The notes beneath the pieces are model-generated. The model saw only the letters and a program-made list of their open reading frames with translations. It ran no database searches and was not told the origin of the DNA. From Syntrophaceae bacterium UBA2192 (lineage in GTDB: Bacteria > Desulfobacterota > Syntrophia > Syntrophales > UBA2192): a stretch of DNA of 12,453 nucleotides. The stretch is from the NCBI GenBank assembly GCA_002327315.1, contig DCVI01000102.1, positions 247-12,699 on the forward strand. Direction: 5' to 3'. Positions 1-6,814 of this stretch are shown here, piece after piece. Position 1 is the stretch's first letter, and every line of letters starts with the position of its first letter. The position numbers were made by a program, and so were the translations under genes.

Positions 1-20
1 GGTCACTGGTCACTGGTCAC
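1..20. repeat. Heptamer tandem array A (TGGTCAC units)
   Basis: Nearly three copies of a 7-base unit, TGGTCAC, open the window, so the array probably extends to the left. It lies just beyond the stop codon of the minus-strand M48 protease gene. The unit belongs to the same CACTRRN-like family as the arrays at 5361-5447, 10688-10725 and 12345-12377. Confidence 0.75.
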
Positions 21-39
21 TTTTTTCGTCGCCCGGCGG

Positions 40-1506
40 CTAATACGGCGACTTCCTCGTACGGCTGGGACCGCGAGGGTCGTTCTGCACCGCCTTCGGC
101 TTCTCCGACGGTTTCTGGAGGGTCTCGATCTCCTGCCTGATTTCACGGGCCCGGTCGCTGTCGAGCGGGACTTTGCTCAGGGCGGCCCGGTAGTGGAAGA
201 GTGCGCTGTCTTTCTTTTTCTTCATCTTGAAATAGGATCCGAAGTAGTAGTGGGACTCGGCTTCGTTGTTCAGCTTGCCATAGGCCGTGGCGAGCCCGTA
301 GGTGATCTGCTCGTCCTTCGATCCGGTAGCCGCGGCTTTCTTGTAGAGCTCCAGGGCCGTGAACGTGTCGCCTGTCTGCTCATAGGCCCGCCCGAGATAG
401 AGGACCGTCTCCTCGTCGCTCTCGTTGATCTGGTAGGCCTTCCTCAGGTAAACAACGGCTTCGGCATACCGTTCCCCGAGGTATGCGATGATGCCGGCGT
501 CCCGGAGCATTTCCGGATCATCCGGCGCATAGCTCAGGGCCTGCTTGATCGTTTCCGAGGCCTCCTTCGTCTGCCCCATCTTGGCCTGCACCACGGCCAG
601 CCCGTACAGGGCGTTCACATCGGAGGGGTTTTTCTTCAGGTCGTCGCGGAAGCGGATCAGCACCGGTTCGAGATTTCTCTCATCCATCAGCATTTCGACC
701 TGCACGCGGCGGAATCCGCCCACGATGCTTTCCTTGCCCTTCCGGGTATAGCGGGCCTCGAGGAGCCCGTCGAGGTAGCGGATTCGATCGCTCGTGCCCG
801 GGTGGGTCAGGAAGTAGGAAGGGATGTTGTTCGAGTAAAACTCGTGGCGCCTCATGAGCTTCATGAAGTCCACCATGCTTTTCGGGTCGTAGCCCGCCGC
901 CGCGAGATAGGACATCCCGAAACGGTCCGCCTCCTCCTCGTTCTCGCGGCTGTACTGGAGGGAAAGCGTCTGGACGCCGGCCATGGAGCCCATGGCAACG
1001 GCCGCCCCGGTGCCGCCGCCCCCGCCCAGCAGCGCCCCGGCGATGACACCCGCCAGCATGGCATAGTTGAGCTTCTTGGATCTCTCCATCATCTGGTCGA
1101 TGTGGCGGGCGTTGGCGTGTGCGATTTCGTGGGCCATGACGCTCGCGAGCTCGCTTTCGTTCTCCGACAGCGCGATGAGACCCCGGAAGACGTAAATGTA
1201 GCCCCCGGGTGTTGCGAAGGCGTTGATCGCCGAGCTGTTGATCACGTAAAACTGAAAGTCCCAGGGGACCCTTTGCTGGCTGGCCAGGATCTGCTCCCCG
1301 ACTCTGCGGACATAATCGGTGACCTTCTGGTTTTTCGAAATCGCGTTGGCTTTTTCGAGCTTTTCATAGATCTCGCGGCCCAGTTTTTTTTCCTCGTCGA
1401 TCGTGAGGGCAGCGCGGGCGGAGGGGATGAAGGCAGCAAGGACAAGGAAGGCGGCGATCAGGAGTGCCGGGATGGCGCGATGTGTTGTTTTCCTGGCAGT
1501 TGTCAT
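40..1506 (-). CDS. Secreted M48 family zinc metalloprotease with C-terminal TPR repeats (BepA/YfgC-like)
   Basis: A 488-residue protein. It starts with a positively charged stretch and a hydrophobic segment ending near ARA (about residues 11-32), a typical Sec signal peptide, so the enzyme should act in the periplasm or at the envelope. The zinc site is visible: HEIAH at 126-130 supplies two His ligands and the catalytic Glu127, and the ENEEEAD stretch at 188-194 supplies the third ligand, probably Glu190. LTHPGTSDRI near 233-242 holds a conserved His seen in BepA-type proteases. A Gly-rich hydrophobic stretch (150-175) follows the active site. Residues from about 280 to 460 form tandem TPR-like helices, and the tail is charged. 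BepA is known to handle outer-membrane protein assembly and quality control; that role here is inference. The start is ATG at 1504-1506, with only a weak ribosome binding site but a good promoter upstream. Confidence 0.93.
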   Translation of the reverse strand: MTTARKTTHRAIPALLIAAFLVLAAFIPSARAALTIDEEKKLGREIYEKLEKANAISKNQKVTDYVRRVGEQILASQQRVPWDFQFYVINSSAINAFATPGGYIYVFRGLIALSENESELASVMAHEIAHANARHIDQMMERSKKLNYAMLAGVIAGALLGGGGGTGAAVAMGSMAGVQTLSLQYSRENEEEADRFGMSYLAAAGYDPKSMVDFMKLMRRHEFYSNNIPSYFLTHPGTSDRIRYLDGLLEARYTRKGKESIVGGFRRVQVEMLMDERNLEPVLIRFRDDLKKNPSDVNALYGLAVVQAKMGQTKEASETIKQALSYAPDDPEMLRDAGIIAYLGERYAEAVVYLRKAYQINESDEETVLYLGRAYEQTGDTFTALELYKKAAATGSKDEQITYGLATAYGKLNNEAESHYYFGSYFKMKKKKDSALFHYRAALSKVPLDSDRAREIRQEIETLQKPSEKPKAVQNDPRGPSRTRKSPY

Positions 1507-1598
1507 TTTATTGTGAGACCCCGCCCCGCCGGGACGGGATCAAGGCTATACTCCTTTGGAGCCCTCCCAATGGGTGCCGGGAGGAGAATTCGAGGCTT

Positions 1599-1626
1599 AT
1601 TATATCCTCTTTTCGGCGAGAATCAA
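1599..1626 (-). promoter_or_regulatory. Sigma-70 promoter for the M48 protease gene
   Basis: On the minus strand the -35 is TTGATT (1621-1626), the spacer is 16 bases, and the -10 is a perfect TATAAT (1599-1604). Transcription would begin near 1592, leaving a leader of about 85 bases. That leader contains a CCTCCC/GGGAGG hairpin (1563-1584). Confidence 0.7.
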
Positions 1627-1661
1627 GCCGATGTTCCCGTGGAAGAATTCGACGATTGCTG

Positions 1662-1688
1662 TTGACAAGTGCAATTATGTGGTATAAA
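1662..1688 (+). promoter_or_regulatory. Sigma-70 promoter, extended -10, for DUF2889–vanZ–cmk
   Basis: A perfect TTGACA (1662-1667), a 15-base spacer and TATAAA (1683-1688) preceded by TGG, which makes an extended -10. The short spacer is offset by the extended -10. It lies back to back with the minus-strand M48 promoter: the two -35 boxes are 35 bases apart. Transcription would start near 1695, which excludes the in-frame ATG at 1677 as the start codon from this promoter. Confidence 0.6.
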
Positions 1689-1721
1689 TCACTATCTTGT
1701 GACGCCAGGCATGTCGGCAAT

Positions 1722-2351
1722 GTGCTTGCCGTTACCGATACTGACGGCGTGCCGGCGACCCCGCGGGTAAGCGGCAACAGGCCCGGGTGTTTTTTGCAGA
1801 AGAAAGAGCGTATCCACTCGAGAACCATTACCGTAAACTCCTACGAGATTGACGACTCATCCCTGTTGGTAGAAGGCGATCTGGTGGATGAGCGTTTCTT
1901 TCCCTCTTTTTACTACAGCAGAAACGAATTCCTGGATCCCGGACTCGTCCATGACATCCGGGTCGAGATGAAGGTGAGCCTCCCGGCCATGGAGATCACC
2001 GAGGCCCGCGCCACGATGAGGAAGATCCCCATCGAGGAGTGTCTGGGCGTGGAGTCCAGCGCGGGGAAGATCGTGGGACTCCGGATCAAGCCCGGCTTCA
2101 CCAGGGACTTGAAGGAGCGGCTGGGCGGCACCGCGGGATGCCTCCACATGACGACGCTGATCCACCAGATGGGAGCGGCGGCGGTCCAGGGGATGTGGGC
2201 TGCATTGAGCCGGAAACGGGAGGGCGGCGGCACGAAATCGCTGGATTACGATCCGGGCATCCTGAAAAACAGCTGCTGGTTGTGGAGAGAAGACGGCCCC
2301 TTCTTCGAGAAGGTGATAAAACAGCGGGGGGAAAGAGGGAAAGAAGAGTAG
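1722..2351 (+). CDS. DUF2889 domain-containing protein
   Basis: I recognise the DUF2889 pattern: an N-terminal ERIHSRTI segment, a beta-rich middle with VHDIRVEM, an IEECLGVESS stretch, VGLRIKPGF, then LGGTAGCLHMTTLIHQMGA with conserved Gly, Cys and His. The family has no established function; members are often found beside metabolic or hydrolase genes. There is no signal peptide or membrane segment, so it is probably cytoplasmic. The start is unresolved. Frame-compatible starts are ATG 1677 (inside the promoter), GTG 1722, GTG 1749 and TTG 1794, the last giving a protein beginning right at the conserved domain. None has a good Shine-Dalgarno sequence. I list GTG 1722 as the first start downstream of the predicted transcription start. 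The vanZ-like gene follows after 22 bases, so the two are probably cotranscribed. Confidence 0.75.
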   Translation: MLAVTDTDGVPATPRVSGNRPGCFLQKKERIHSRTITVNSYEIDDSSLLVEGDLVDERFFPSFYYSRNEFLDPGLVHDIRVEMKVSLPAMEITEARATMRKIPIEECLGVESSAGKIVGLRIKPGFTRDLKERLGGTAGCLHMTTLIHQMGAAAVQGMWAALSRKREGGGTKSLDYDPGILKNSCWLWREDGPFFEKVIKQRGERGKEE

Positions 2352-2373
2352 ACGGTCTCCATTACGCGTTCAC

Positions 2374-2826
2374 ATGGTCAAGAATGTCAAACTTGCGGGT
2401 AACCGCCCAAAACGCATTCTCTTCTATCTCCTGCCCGCCGTAGGTTACGCGGCCCTGATTTTCTCGCTATCCTCGTCTTCGCTGGATATCGATGAGCTCA
2501 GGCCCGTCTTCGACTATGACAAGCTGCTGCATCTCGTGGAATACTATATCCTCGGGTACTTGCTCATGAGGGTTTTCACGACATCCCCTGTTTCGTCCCT
2601 GGCCGATAAAGCCGTACTGGCGACGATTCTTGTCGGGACGGTTTACGGCGCAAGCGACGAGCTCCATCAGTACTTTGTGCCGGGCAGGGACTGCAACCTC
2701 ATGGATTTCCTCTTCGACGCCGCAGGGGCGACTCTGGCGGCCTGCACCTATTCCCGTGTCCGTCATCGACCGGGGTTCGTGCGGACCCTGGAAAATCGAA
2801 TCGAGGCAGAGGTAAGCCGGCGTTGA
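2374..2826 (+). CDS. VanZ-like family membrane protein
   Basis: A 150-residue integral membrane protein with four hydrophobic segments at roughly 15-33, 51-68, 80-97 and 110-126. VanZ-family marks are present: DKLLHLVEYYILGYLL after the first helix, YGASDELHQYFVPGR at 91-105, and a following Asp–Asp–Gly pattern (D111, D115, G118). Conserved His53, Glu96, His98 and Arg105 suggest a shared polar site at the membrane face. The family is named after a teicoplanin-resistance accessory protein, but most chromosomal members have no known role and resistance should not be assumed. Its TGA stop overlaps the TTG start of cmk (2823-2826), so translation is probably coupled. No clear Shine-Dalgarno precedes the ATG. 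Confidence 0.85.
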   Translation: MVKNVKLAGNRPKRILFYLLPAVGYAALIFSLSSSSLDIDELRPVFDYDKLLHLVEYYILGYLLMRVFTTSPVSSLADKAVLATILVGTVYGASDELHQYFVPGRDCNLMDFLFDAAGATLAACTYSRVRHRPGFVRTLENRIEAEVSRR

Positions 2827-3506
2827 AGAAACGATACGTGGTGACCGTCGACGGCCCGGCCGGATCGGGAAAGAGCACCGTCAGCCGGATGCTCGCCAGC
2901 GGGCTCTCCTACGTGTACCTGGACACGGGGGCCCTCTACAGGGCTCTGGCGCTCAAGGTCAGCGTGGCAGGCCTTGACGCCGACGACCGGGTCGGGATTG
3001 CCGCCCTGTGCAGTGCCACGGACATCGCGCTGTTCGAGTGCGAGGGGGCCACGAGGATCCTTCTCGACGGCAGGGACGTCACGGAGCTCATCCGGACACC
3101 GGAGATCAGCATGCTCGCATCGACGGTTTCGGCCCTGCCCGAGGTGAGGCAGAGGCTTCTCGCCGTGCAGCGCGAAGCCGCGCGCTCGGGAGGTATCGTG
3201 GCAGAGGGGCGCGACATGGGGACGGTGGTATTCCCGGGTGCCGACGTGAAGTTCTTCCTCACGGCCGGCCCCGAGGAGCGCAGTCGAAGGCGCTGGCTCG
3301 AGTTGAGGGCGCGGGGCCACGAGGTGAGCCTCGACGAAGTGCTGCGGGACGTGGTCCGGCGGGACCGGCAGGACAGCGAGCGGGTGATCGCCCCGCTTCG
3401 CCCCTCCGAGGACGGAGTCCTTGTGGATTCGACGGGGAAGACGATCGACGAGGTGGTACAGGAGATGCTCGGCGCGGTCAGGGGCAAGGCCTCCAAGGCG
3501 CTTTAA
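2823..3506 (+). CDS. cmk: Cytidylate kinase
   Basis: A 227-residue cytoplasmic enzyme that phosphorylates CMP and dCMP with ATP, part of pyrimidine salvage and supply. The P-loop GPAGSGKST is at 11-19 and the CMP-site segment YLDTGALYRA at 32-41. The GRDMGTVVFPGADVKFFL segment is at 129-146 and the LID region RDRQDSERVIAPL at 180-192, all in family order. Length matches the bacterial family. The start is TTG at 2823, overlapping the vanZ stop codon, with a purine-rich AGAGGT about ten bases upstream. Its position just before rpsA is a widely conserved arrangement. Confidence 0.97.
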   Translation: MKKRYVVTVDGPAGSGKSTVSRMLASGLSYVYLDTGALYRALALKVSVAGLDADDRVGIAALCSATDIALFECEGATRILLDGRDVTELIRTPEISMLASTVSALPEVRQRLLAVQREAARSGGIVAEGRDMGTVVFPGADVKFFLTAGPEERSRRRWLELRARGHEVSLDEVLRDVVRRDRQDSERVIAPLRPSEDGVLVDSTGKTIDEVVQEMLGAVRGKASKAL

Positions 3507-3593
3507 ATACTTGATCTTTTATTATCCGTATGTTACGTCTCAAACGTTTTGTTGGGGCGTCGTATGAAATCTTAACGGGGGGTAATGCAGTAA

Positions 3594-5351
3594 ATGGTTA
3601 CGGAAGAGAGCGCGAAGGCAGAAGAACAACAGAAGACGGCGAATCAGGACAGGGGGGCGGCAGAGGATCAGGCGGCAGCGAAAAAAGAGGACGAAGTGGG
3701 CTTTTCGGCCCTCTACGAGCAGAGCCTCCAGGAGCTTCGGTCCGGCGAGATCGTGATCGGCAGGGTGGTGCAGGTCAGTGCCGATACGGTCATGGTGGAT
3801 GTGGGCTCCAAGACGGAGGGGATGATCCCCGCCCGGGAACTTCGGGATGCCAGCGGAAACATCACCGTCAGCGTGGGCGATGAGATCGAAGTCCTCGTGG
3901 AAAGGAGGGGCGAGGACGACAGTCTGATTCTCTCACGGGACAAGGCCTCCAGGATCAAGACCTGGGGGAGCATCAAGGAAAAATTCGAGGGCAACCAGCC
4001 CATCCAGGGCACGATCACCCAGCGGGTGAAGGGGGGCCTCACGGTGGACATCGGGATCCCGGCGTTTTTGCCCGGCTCCCAGGTGGACATCCGGCCCGTC
4101 CGGGATCTCGACCGCTTCGTCGGTCGGACCATGGAGTTCAACATCCTCAAGTACGACCGCGAGCGCAACAATGTCGTGCTGTCGAGACGTGCCATCATGG
4201 AGAAGGAGCGCGAGTCGGACCGCAAGCAGCTCCTCGAGACGATCGAGGAGGGGAAGGTCGTCGAGGGGATCATCAAGAACATCACCGACTACGGCCTCTT
4301 CATCGACCTGGGCGGCATCGACGGGCTTCTCCATGTCACCGACATATCGTGGGGGAAGGTGCCCAAGCCTTCCGACACCTTCAACAAGGGCGACAAGATC
4401 CTGGTGAAGGTGCTCTCCTTCGATCGTGACAAGGAGCGGGTGTCGCTGGGCCTCAAGCAGCTCACGGAGAACCCCTGGGAACGGATCGGCGACAAGTTTC
4501 CCGTCGGCACCGTCCTGGAGGGCAAGGTGGTCAGCATCGTCGACTACGGCGCCTTCGTGGAACTCGAGCCGGGTGTCGAGGGTCTCATCCACGTATCGGA
4601 AATGTTCTGGACGAGGGAGATCCGGCACCCCTCCAAGGTGCTCTCGGTGGGGCAGCTCCTGAAGGTCATGATCCTCGAGGTGAATGCCGAGAGCAAGAGG
4701 ATTTCGCTGGGTCTCAAGCAGACCACGGCTAATCCCTGGCTGGCCCTCAAGGAGAAGTACGCCGAGGGGACCGTCATTCGGGGCCGCATTCGCAACATCA
4801 CGGACTTCGGGATCTTCGTCGGCGTCGAGGAGGGAATCGACGGTCTCGTGCACGTCTCGGACATTTCCTGGAAGCATCGCGTGAAGCACCCCTCGGAGCT
4901 TTACAAGAAGGGCCAGGAGATCGAAGCCGTCGTGCTGAACGTGGACGTCGAGAACGAGAAGTTCTCCCTGGGCATCAAGCAGCTCGAGAAGAATCCCTGG
5001 GAGGAGTTCTGTGATCGATACAACCCCGGTGCCGTCATCACGGGCAAGGTGACCAACATCACGGACTTCGGCATCTTCGTCGAGATCGAGGAAGGCATCG
5101 AGGGGCTCGTCCACATCTCCGAGCTGAGCCAGAAGCGGGTCAAGGCGGCTTCCGACCTGTTTGCCGTCGGCGATGCCGTCACGGCCGTGGTCAAGAGTGT
5201 CGACCCGAAGAACCGCAAGATCCGGCTGAGCATCAAGGATCATGAGACGACGGTGCACCAGTCGTCTCCGGCCCGGCAGTACCTCAACAACAAGGAAAAT
5301 CTCGGGTCGAGCCTCGGCAAGGCCCTGGCGGACATCAAGATCGACGCCTGA
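3594..5351 (+). CDS. rpsA: 30S ribosomal protein S1
   Basis: A 585-residue protein that binds mRNA on the small ribosomal subunit and helps recruit it for initiation. Six S1 (OB-fold) repeats can be read at about 50-116, 134-200, 219-287, 304-374, 391-461 and 478-548. Repeats three to six carry the DYG/DFG-x-F and LxHVSxxS/LVHISEL signatures; the first two are more diverged, as in other S1 proteins, where they form the ribosome-docking part. The roughly 35-residue N-terminal extension is rich in Glu, Lys, Gln and Ala and looks disordered. The ATG at 3594 is preceded by a GGGGGGTAA purine run about eleven bases upstream. The gene is 87 bases after cmk. A heptamer-array hairpin follows the stop. 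Confidence 0.97.
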   Translation: MVTEESAKAEEQQKTANQDRGAAEDQAAAKKEDEVGFSALYEQSLQELRSGEIVIGRVVQVSADTVMVDVGSKTEGMIPARELRDASGNITVSVGDEIEVLVERRGEDDSLILSRDKASRIKTWGSIKEKFEGNQPIQGTITQRVKGGLTVDIGIPAFLPGSQVDIRPVRDLDRFVGRTMEFNILKYDRERNNVVLSRRAIMEKERESDRKQLLETIEEGKVVEGIIKNITDYGLFIDLGGIDGLLHVTDISWGKVPKPSDTFNKGDKILVKVLSFDRDKERVSLGLKQLTENPWERIGDKFPVGTVLEGKVVSIVDYGAFVELEPGVEGLIHVSEMFWTREIRHPSKVLSVGQLLKVMILEVNAESKRISLGLKQTTANPWLALKEKYAEGTVIRGRIRNITDFGIFVGVEEGIDGLVHVSDISWKHRVKHPSELYKKGQEIEAVVLNVDVENEKFSLGIKQLEKNPWEEFCDRYNPGAVITGKVTNITDFGIFVEIEEGIEGLVHISELSQKRVKAASDLFAVGDAVTAVVKSVDPKNRKIRLSIKDHETTVHQSSPARQYLNNKENLGSSLGKALADIKIDA

Positions 5352-5360
5352 GACACGGCA

Positions 5361-5447
5361 GTGATTTGTGACTAGTGATTTGTGAAAAGACAGCTCGCAA
5401 GCCTTCTTTTATTTGACACAAGCCACTAGACACTAGCCACAAACCAC
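5361..5447. repeat. Inverted heptamer arrays B between rpsA and sppA
   Basis: The left arm (5361-5384) reads GTGATTT, GTGACTA, GTGATTT, GTG with a 7-base period. The right arm (5417-5447) reads CACAAGC, CACTAGA, CACTAGC, CACAAAC, CAC, again with period 7. The arms are imperfect reverse complements across a spacer of about 32 bases, so RNA or single-stranded DNA could form a long hairpin. There is no T-run after it, so it is not a standard terminator. Confidence 0.85.
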
Positions 5448-5479
5448 ATCGTGCCCGGCAGCCGGGCAAAGGGTAAACA

Positions 5480-6385
5480 ATGCGCAAACGGCATCCCGTC
5501 CTCTTCGGGCTCCTGCTGCTTTCTTTGATCGGGGTCGCGTTCTTTTTCCTCGTTTACAGCATGAGTTCCGTGAAGGGGGACAAGGCGACATTCATCGTGA
5601 AGGACCGGATCGGCGTGGTCCCCTTGAAGGGGGTCATCCTTGATTCCAGGCCCGTCAACGACGCCCTGGAAAAGTTCAGCAAAGACGACAGTATCAAGGC
5701 GATCATCCTGCGGATTGACACGCCCGGCGGCGGAGTGGGCCCTTCCCAGGAAATATTCGACAAGGTCCGGTCGGTGCGGAAAAAGAAGACCGTTGTCGCC
5801 TCCATGGGGTCCATGGCCACCTCGGGCGGTTACTACGTGGCCTGCGCGGCCGAGAAGATTGTTGCCAACCCGGGATCGCTCACGGGCAGCATCGGCGTCA
5901 TCATGCACTTCACCAACGTGGAGGACCTGTTCAAGAAGGTGGGGCTGCGCGCCTCCGTGATCAAGAGCGGCAAGTACAAGGATGCCGGGTCCCCGTTCCG
6001 TGACATGACGAAGGAGGAGCGTGAACTTCTCCAGGCGCTTATCGACGATGTGCACGAGCAGTTCGTGGACGCCGTGTCGGGGAGCCGGACTCTGGACAAG
6101 GAGAAGGTGAAAGAAATTGCCGACGGCCGCATCTTTACGGGCCGTCAGGCTGTGGGACTCAAGCTCGTCGATGAATTGGGCGATCTGGATCATGCGGCGG
6201 AGGTGGCAGCCACGCTGGCCCAGCTGGACGGCAAGCCCGAACTCGTCTATCCAAAGGAAGAGCGGCGCTCTGTCTGGCGGTACATGATGGAAGAGATGGT
6301 GTCGGTCCTGAAGCGCGAAATGGTGGAGTCGGTGGTGGAGACAGGCCCGGGCTTGAGTTACATCTATGTTAGCCAGGGAAGGTGA
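5480..6385 (+). CDS. sppA: Signal peptide peptidase SppA, short (36K) type
   Basis: A 301-residue serine protease that degrades cleaved signal peptides in or near the inner membrane. Residues 7-26 form a hydrophobic signal anchor. The S49 core has DTPGGG at 80-85, SMATSGGYYVACAA with the nucleophile Ser115, NPGSLTGSIGV, and SGKYKDAGSPFRDMT. Lys167 in the last segment lies 52 residues after the serine, the same spacing as the Ser147/Lys199 pair of the Bacillus subtilis enzyme, so the Ser–Lys dyad looks intact. The length fits the single-domain form rather than the duplicated E. coli 67K form. An AAAGGG about six bases before the ATG is a good ribosome binding site. ihfB begins seven bases after the stop. 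Placement between rpsA and ihfB is unlike E. coli, where those two are neighbours. Confidence 0.95.
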   Translation: MRKRHPVLFGLLLLSLIGVAFFFLVYSMSSVKGDKATFIVKDRIGVVPLKGVILDSRPVNDALEKFSKDDSIKAIILRIDTPGGGVGPSQEIFDKVRSVRKKKTVVASMGSMATSGGYYVACAAEKIVANPGSLTGSIGVIMHFTNVEDLFKKVGLRASVIKSGKYKDAGSPFRDMTKEERELLQALIDDVHEQFVDAVSGSRTLDKEKVKEIADGRIFTGRQAVGLKLVDELGDLDHAAEVAATLAQLDGKPELVYPKEERRSVWRYMMEEMVSVLKREMVESVVETGPGLSYIYVSQGR

Positions 6386-6392
6386 AGTTCCC

Positions 6393-6704
6393 ATGACAAA
6401 AAGGGATTTAATCGCAAAGGTCCAGGATCTACTCAAGGAGTATCCCCGTAAGGACGTGGCTCACGCCGTCGAGATCGTCTTCGATTCGATGGTCGGGGCC
6501 ATGAAGAATGACGACCGGATCGAAATCCGGGGATTCGGCAATTTCACCGTCAGGACGCGGGAACCCCGGCGGGGACGCAACCCCATGACGGGGGCTTCCG
6601 TGGAAGTGCCGCCCAGGCGTTTTCCATTTTTCAAAGTGGGCAAAGAACTCAAAGAACGGGTCGACGGTGGCGCGAAGCGCGAAGACGAAGCAGGAAAAAG
6701 TTGA
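6393..6704 (+). CDS. ihfB: Integration host factor beta-type DNA-bending protein (HU/IHF family)
   Basis: A 103-residue small basic protein expected to act as a dimer that bends DNA. The N-terminal helices begin MTKRDLIAKV. The beta-type signature RIEIRGFGNF is at 42-51. The DNA-arm segment has GRNPMTG at 61-67, with the intercalating proline at 64, followed by FFKVGKELKERV. The match to IHF beta is better than to HU. The start at 6393 is chosen over an in-frame upstream ATG at 6366, because 6366 lies inside sppA and 6393 has AAGGTGA just upstream. Linkage with rpsA, as in E. coli, supports the assignment. The short tail is charged. The TGA stop (6702-6704) falls inside the first unit of an 8-base tandem repeat. 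Confidence 0.9.
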   Translation: MTKRDLIAKVQDLLKEYPRKDVAHAVEIVFDSMVGAMKNDDRIEIRGFGNFTVRTREPRRGRNPMTGASVEVPPRRFPFFKVGKELKERVDGGAKREDEAGKS

Positions 6705-6755
6705 TAAGTTGATGGGTTGACAAGTTGACGAGTCAACCACTCAACTAGTCAACAG
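6701..6755. repeat. Octamer quasi-palindromic array C
   Basis: Seven units with an 8-base period: TTGATAAG, TTGATGGG, TTGACAAG, TTGACGAG, then TCAACCAC, TCAACTAG and TCAACAG. The first four are imperfect reverse complements of the later ones, so the element folds on itself with almost no loop. The first unit contains the ihfB stop codon. A related AACCAATAAACCAATTAC stretch at about 6783-6800 leads to the next start codon. Confidence 0.85.
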
Positions 6756-6814
6756 ATTCCCCGTCCCCCCAATTACCCTATCAACCAATAAACCAATTAC
6801 TGGCTACTGCCCCC

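Noticed and set aside
193..1665. 490-codon plus-strand open frame opposite the M48 gene
   Set aside because: It is the antisense shadow of a gene with an intact signal peptide, zinc motif and TPRs; its own product has no recognisable domain.
3530..3883. 117-codon plus-strand frame at the rpsA start
   Set aside because: Out-of-frame shadow of the rpsA N-terminus; the real start has a purine-rich site and six S1 domains follow it.
3933..5258. 441-codon minus-strand open frame opposite rpsA
   Set aside because: High GC and repeated S1 motifs leave the reverse frame open; the product is His/Asp/Leu-rich with no fold signature.
5426..6436. 336-codon minus-strand open frame opposite sppA
   Set aside because: Antisense shadow of sppA running into ihfB; low-complexity His/Arg-rich product.
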